Part shown: one piece after another, positions 4,871 to 7,473 of the stretch
Layout of the letters: every line of letters starts with the position of its first letter
Position numbering within the stretch: the first letter of the stretch is position 1
Source of the DNA: Solirubrobacteraceae bacterium
Lineage (GTDB): Bacteria; Actinomycetota; Thermoleophilia; Solirubrobacterales; Solirubrobacteraceae
NCBI GenBank assembly: GCA_025928415.1
Contig: JAICJK010000106.1
Span: forward strand, 1-7,473
Direction: 5' to 3'
DNA length: 7,473 bases
Notes under the pieces: generated by a model
What the model saw: only the letters and a program-made list of their open reading frames with translations
Databases searched by the model: none
What the model was told of the DNA's origin: nothing
Translations under genes and position numbers: made by a program

Positions 4871-5749
4871 TCAGACTCTGTGCCATAGGGCACTGTTCCC
4901 CAGCCCCTCGCGGACGATGCGTCCCTCGCCCGCCGCGGCGATCAGCGCCTCCTCGGCCGCGTCGTCGTCGGCGTCGGTGAGGTGCTTGGCGAGCAGGCCC
5001 GCGACCTCGCGCGTGGTGAGGGCGTAGGGGAACGCCTCCAGCGCCTCGACGGGATCCCCGGCGGGCGGCCGGCGCTCCAGCGTCGGGTCGAGGTTGGCGA
5101 TGCAGACGTCGTAGGCCTCGACGGGCTGGAAGCCGCCGGCCTCGAGCATCCGCCCGTCGGCGTGGGTGAACTGCAGCGACGGGGCGGTGAAGCGCACCGC
5201 GCCGTCGGAGTTCGCGGCCTTGCCCTGGAACTCCGTGGGCGAGCCCTCGGCCGTGCGCGTGCGCGCGCGGTCCGCCTGGTAGTCGGCCTCGACCTGCGGG
5301 TCGCCGAGCGCGGCGACGACGGCGTCGGCGTCGAGGCCCTCGACGCGCGCGAGCGCCGCGCGGATGCCGTCGTCGGTGTCGAACAGCAGCGTCGAGGTGA
5401 ACTGGGCGAACTGCAGCGCGCGCAGCGCCGCGTCCTCGCGGGCGGGGTCGAGCCGGCGCACGGCGACGAGCGCGCGGCAGGCGCGGCCGGTGGCGGACAC
5501 GCGCTCCTTGGGCTGGGTGGCGAACGGCATCCCCAGGCGGCGGAAGCGCCGGTAGCCCTGCGTCATCGCGGCCGGCGTGTACCCGCGGTCGACGTAGCGC
5601 TGCGGGTCCTCGGCGAGGCCGATCATCACCGTCGTCCAGTCGAGCTGGTCGCCGTAGCGCCAGCGCAGGACGGCCAGATGCGGCGAGGCGGAGTAGGCCC
5701 AGGGGCAGCCGGGGTCGGTGTAGTGCGTGACGGCGATGGGGGCGGACAT
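4871..5749 (-). CDS. DsbA/GST-kappa-like thioredoxin-fold protein with altered active site
   Basis: A 292-residue cytosolic protein (no signal peptide) of the DsbA superfamily, nearest in layout to FrnE-like and 2-hydroxychromene-carboxylate-isomerase/GST-kappa-like members. The first beta strand leads into YTDPGCPWAYS (10-20), the site of the usual CPWC or CPxx motif. Cys15 is kept but the second cysteine is Ala18. A helical insertion (about 55-165) is followed by the return of the fold with VRFTAPSLQF (185-194), where Pro190 is the expected cis-proline. A C-terminal extension (about 240-292) is helical. Other cysteines are Cys91 and Cys216. Dithiol oxidase or isomerase activity is unlikely; a glutathione- or mycothiol-type thiol transferase or a binding role is possible. 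The start has only a weak GAG-type ribosome site. It sits between the TPP enzyme and the acyl-CoA dehydrogenase, all on the same strand. Confidence 0.85.
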   Translation of the reverse strand: MSAPIAVTHYTDPGCPWAYSASPHLAVLRWRYGDQLDWTTVMIGLAEDPQRYVDRGYTPAAMTQGYRRFRRLGMPFATQPKERVSATGRACRALVAVRRLDPAREDAALRALQFAQFTSTLLFDTDDGIRAALARVEGLDADAVVAALGDPQVEADYQADRARTRTAEGSPTEFQGKAANSDGAVRFTAPSLQFTHADGRMLEAGGFQPVEAYDVCIANLDPTLERRPPAGDPVEALEAFPYALTTREVAGLLAKHLTDADDDAAEEALIAAAGEGRIVREGLGNSALWHRV

Positions 5750-5758
5750 CGCTCTATG

Positions 5759-5772
5759 GTTGCACCCGCAAC
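5759..5772. promoter_or_regulatory. Small palindrome just upstream of the DsbA-like gene
   Basis: GTTGC (5759-5763) and GCAAC (5768-5772) form a perfect inverted repeat with the 4-base centre ACCC, 9 bases before the ATG at 5749. It could be an operator half-site pair or an mRNA leader hairpin. The arms are short, so chance is a real alternative. Confidence 0.25.
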
Positions 5773-5799
5773 GTCCCGGCCTCGTCCGGGGCGAACGGA

Positions 5800-5819
5800 C
5801 CGGGCCCGCCGCGGCCCGG
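5800..5819 (-). terminator. Terminator-like GC hairpin after the TPP enzyme gene
   Basis: CCGGGCC (5800-5806) pairs with GGCCCGG (5813-5819) in a 7-bp all-GC stem with a 6-base loop, beginning 2 bases past the TPP enzyme stop. A second weaker hairpin, CCCGG (5775-5779) with CCGGG (5786-5790), follows downstream on the - strand. There is no T-run. The hairpins may limit read-through into the DsbA-like gene. Confidence 0.45.
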
Positions 5820-5821
5820 GC

Positions 5822-7471
5822 TCAGGCCAGGTTCGAGCGCCGCGGGTAGGCGACGGACGGGTCGGTCAGGACGTTGACGAGGGCCGGGCGGCCGCTCTCG
5901 AAGGCACGCGCGAGCGCGGGCTTGACCTGCTCGGGCCGCTCGACGAGCTCGCCGTGGCCGCCGAGCGCCTCGACCACCTGGTCGTAGCGCGTGCCGGGCC
6001 GCAGCTCGGCGGCGACCGAGTAGCCGTAGAGGAACTCCATCGGGTGCTTCTCGAGCCCCCAGATGCCGTTGTTGCCCATGACGCCGACCACGTCGACGCC
6101 GTGACGGGCGAGCGTGTCGAACTCCATCCCGCTGAAGCCGAAGGCGCCGTCGCCCAGCAGCAGGACGACCTGCCGGCCGGGGTGCGCGAGCTTGGCCGCC
6201 AGCGCGTAGCCCGGCCCGGAGCCCAGGCAGCCGAACGGCCCGGGGTCCAGCCAGCAGCCCGGCTCGTAGGAGTCGACGACGCGCCCGGCGTAGGAGACGA
6301 AGTCGCCGCCGTCGCCGATGACGATCGCGTTGCGGTCCAGCACCTCGCCGAGCTCCTTGTACAGGCGCATCGGGTGCAGCGGCGCGCGCGGATCGTCGAG
6401 CTCGGCGCGCTCGGCGGCGCGCTTCTCGTCCTCGCGGGCGCGCAGGTGCGCGACCCAGGCGCTCGTGTCCGCCCCGCCCGCCGTCCCCGCGCGCAGGTCG
6501 TCGAGGATGCCCGGCAGCCCGCCGGTGAGCTGGGCGGCGACCGGCCGCGGCTGCTCGCGCACGGGCTCGGCGCGGTCGATCACGACGATGTCGGTCTCCT
6601 CGCCGAAGGCCGCGCCGAAGCCGAGGCGGAAGTCCATCGGGACGCCGACGACCAGCGCGACGTCGGCGCCCTTCAGCCCGTCCGAGCGGGCGCGCGAGAA
6701 GAACAGCTCGTGGTCGGCGGGCACGCAGCCGCGGGCCAGCCCGTTGAGGAAGACCGGGATGCCCCGCTCCTGGGCGAGCGCGAGCAGCGCGTGCTCGCCG
6801 TGGCCCCAGTAGAGGTTCGTCCCGGCCATGATCACGGGCCGCTCGGCCTCGCGCAGCAGCGCGATCGCGCGCTCGAGATCGCCCGAGTCCGGCGCGGGGC
6901 CGGCCGCGGCGTCGGGCAGCGCGAGGCCGCCCTCCGGCTCCGGCGCCTCGGAGAACACGAGGTCCATCGGGAAGTCGAGGAAGGTGGGGCCCGAGTGCGG
7001 CGTCATCGCCGCGACGAGCGCCTCGTCGACCAGGCCGGGGATCTCCTCGGTCGTGTCCGGCGTGGCCGCGAGCTTCGTGAGCGGGCGGACGAACGGCACG
7101 TGGTCGATCTCCTGCAGCGAGCCCATGCCCCAGCGCATGGCCGGCGCGCGGCCGCCGAGGATCAGCACCGGCGAGCCGTTCTGCTGCGCGGAGGCGATCG
7201 CGCTCATGCCGTTGGTGACGCCGGGCCCGGCGGTGAGCGCGGCGACGCCGGGCTGCCGGGTCACCTTCGCCCAGCCCTCGGCGGCGAACGCGGCGGCGGA
7301 CTCGTGGCGGACGTCGACGATGTCGATGCCCTCCTCACGGCAGCCGTCGTAGATCGAGAAGATGTGGCCGCCGGAGAGCGTGAAGAGCTTGGTGACGCCG
7401 TGCGCCTTCAGGCGCTTGGCGATCAGGCGGCCGCCGTGGAGCCGGGTCTGCTGCTCGGTGGGGGTGGACAT
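5822..7471 (-). CDS. ilvG: Thiamine-diphosphate enzyme, acetolactate synthase large-subunit-like (mycobacterial IlvG type)
   Basis: A complete 549-residue cytosolic ThDP enzyme of the acetolactate synthase/2-hydroxyacyl-CoA lyase superfamily. Domains: N-terminal pyrimidine-binding (about 10-180) with the catalytic Glu57 in [15 protein letters not shown] (55-69) and GPGVTNG (82-88); central domain (about 200-330); C-terminal pyrophosphate-binding (about 385-545). The ThDP/Mg motif runs from GDG 440-442 to NN 467-468, with Asp441 and Asn468 as expected metal ligands. From memory it resembles M. tuberculosis IlvG (Rv1820) throughout, including [19 protein letters not shown] (30-48), [12 protein letters not shown] (116-127) and the C-terminal [10 protein letters not shown] use that symbol in the mycobacterial sense, not the E. 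coli one. Family members are usually annotated as condensing pyruvate to acetolactate, but the region after NN reads [11 protein letters not shown] rather than the usual AHAS segment. No regulatory small subunit lies downstream. Only two bases precede the ATG, so promoter and ribosome site are out of view. Confidence 0.88.
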   Translation of the reverse strand: MSTPTEQQTRLHGGRLIAKRLKAHGVTKLFTLSGGHIFSIYDGCREEGIDIVDVRHESAAAFAAEGWAKVTRQPGVAALTAGPGVTNGMSAIASAQQNGSPVLILGGRAPAMRWGMGSLQEIDHVPFVRPLTKLAATPDTTEEIPGLVDEALVAAMTPHSGPTFLDFPMDLVFSEAPEPEGGLALPDAAAGPAPDSGDLERAIALLREAERPVIMAGTNLYWGHGEHALLALAQERGIPVFLNGLARGCVPADHELFFSRARSDGLKGADVALVVGVPMDFRLGFGAAFGEETDIVVIDRAEPVREQPRPVAAQLTGGLPGILDDLRAGTAGGADTSAWVAHLRAREDEKRAAERAELDDPRAPLHPMRLYKELGEVLDRNAIVIGDGGDFVSYAGRVVDSYEPGCWLDPGPFGCLGSGPGYALAAKLAHPGRQVVLLLGDGAFGFSGMEFDTLARHGVDVVGVMGNNGIWGLEKHPMEFLYGYSVAAELRPGTRYDQVVEALGGHGELVERPEQVKPALARAFESGRPALVNVLTDPSVAYPRRSNLA

Positions 7472-7473
7472 GA

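Noticed and set aside
6318..7352. Two + strand open frames (6318-6812 and 6828-7352) opposite the ThDP enzyme
   Set aside because: Ser/Arg/Pro-rich shadow translations with no plausible ribosome site; the - strand protein is full length and conserved throughout.
1..7473. Mobile element, prophage, CRISPR or defence system
   Set aside because: No transposase, integrase, direct-repeat array, terminal inverted repeats or composition break is visible; all complete genes share the same GC-rich codon usage.

Overview
This is a very GC-rich stretch of bacterial chromosome with nearly saturated G/C at third codon positions. It carries six complete genes that I recognise at least to family level or that have good start signals, one further small hypothetical gene is included in that description below, and one truncated gene lies at the left edge. 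The base composition, a TPP enzyme that looks like mycobacterial IlvG from end to end, an LppX/LprG-like lipoprotein and an apparently leaderless murB all point to an actinobacterium. My best guess is a Solirubrobacterales/Thermoleophilia-type lineage, but that is inference. I see no phage, IS, CRISPR, tRNA or rRNA sequence and no sign of recent transfer.

Layout: the C-terminal end of an unrecognised + strand gene (1-176) converges on a zinc-independent quinone-oxidoreductase-like MDR enzyme on the - strand (211-1155). The 34-bp spacer between them is a pure five-base tandem repeat. Divergent from the MDR gene is a + strand group: a secreted lipoprotein (1241-2026), MurB of peptidoglycan synthesis (2066-3145) with its own probable leaderless promoter, and a 69-codon arginine-rich hypothetical gene (3267-3476) with a near-perfect Shine-Dalgarno. 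This group ends at a strong GC hairpin (3494-3521) that it shares with the converging - strand group.

The - strand group, in transcription order, is an IlvG-type thiamine-diphosphate enzyme (7471-5822), a DsbA/GST-kappa-like protein without its second active-site cysteine (5749-4871), and an acyl-CoA dehydrogenase (4805-3534). Short gaps of 72 and 65 bp separate them. The first gap holds a terminator-like hairpin and a small palindrome; the second holds a plausible promoter and a Shine-Dalgarno. They may therefore be partly independent units rather than one tight operon.

Functionally the window is ordinary housekeeping and catabolism: cell wall precursor synthesis and envelope lipoprotein on one strand, and acyl-CoA/keto-acid chemistry and redox enzymes on the other. 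I found no convincing undescribed system. The points most worth checking are the active-site changes in the DsbA-like protein, the substrate of the IlvG-type enzyme, the hinge insertion in the acyl-CoA dehydrogenase, the leaderless murB start and the arginine-rich microprotein.
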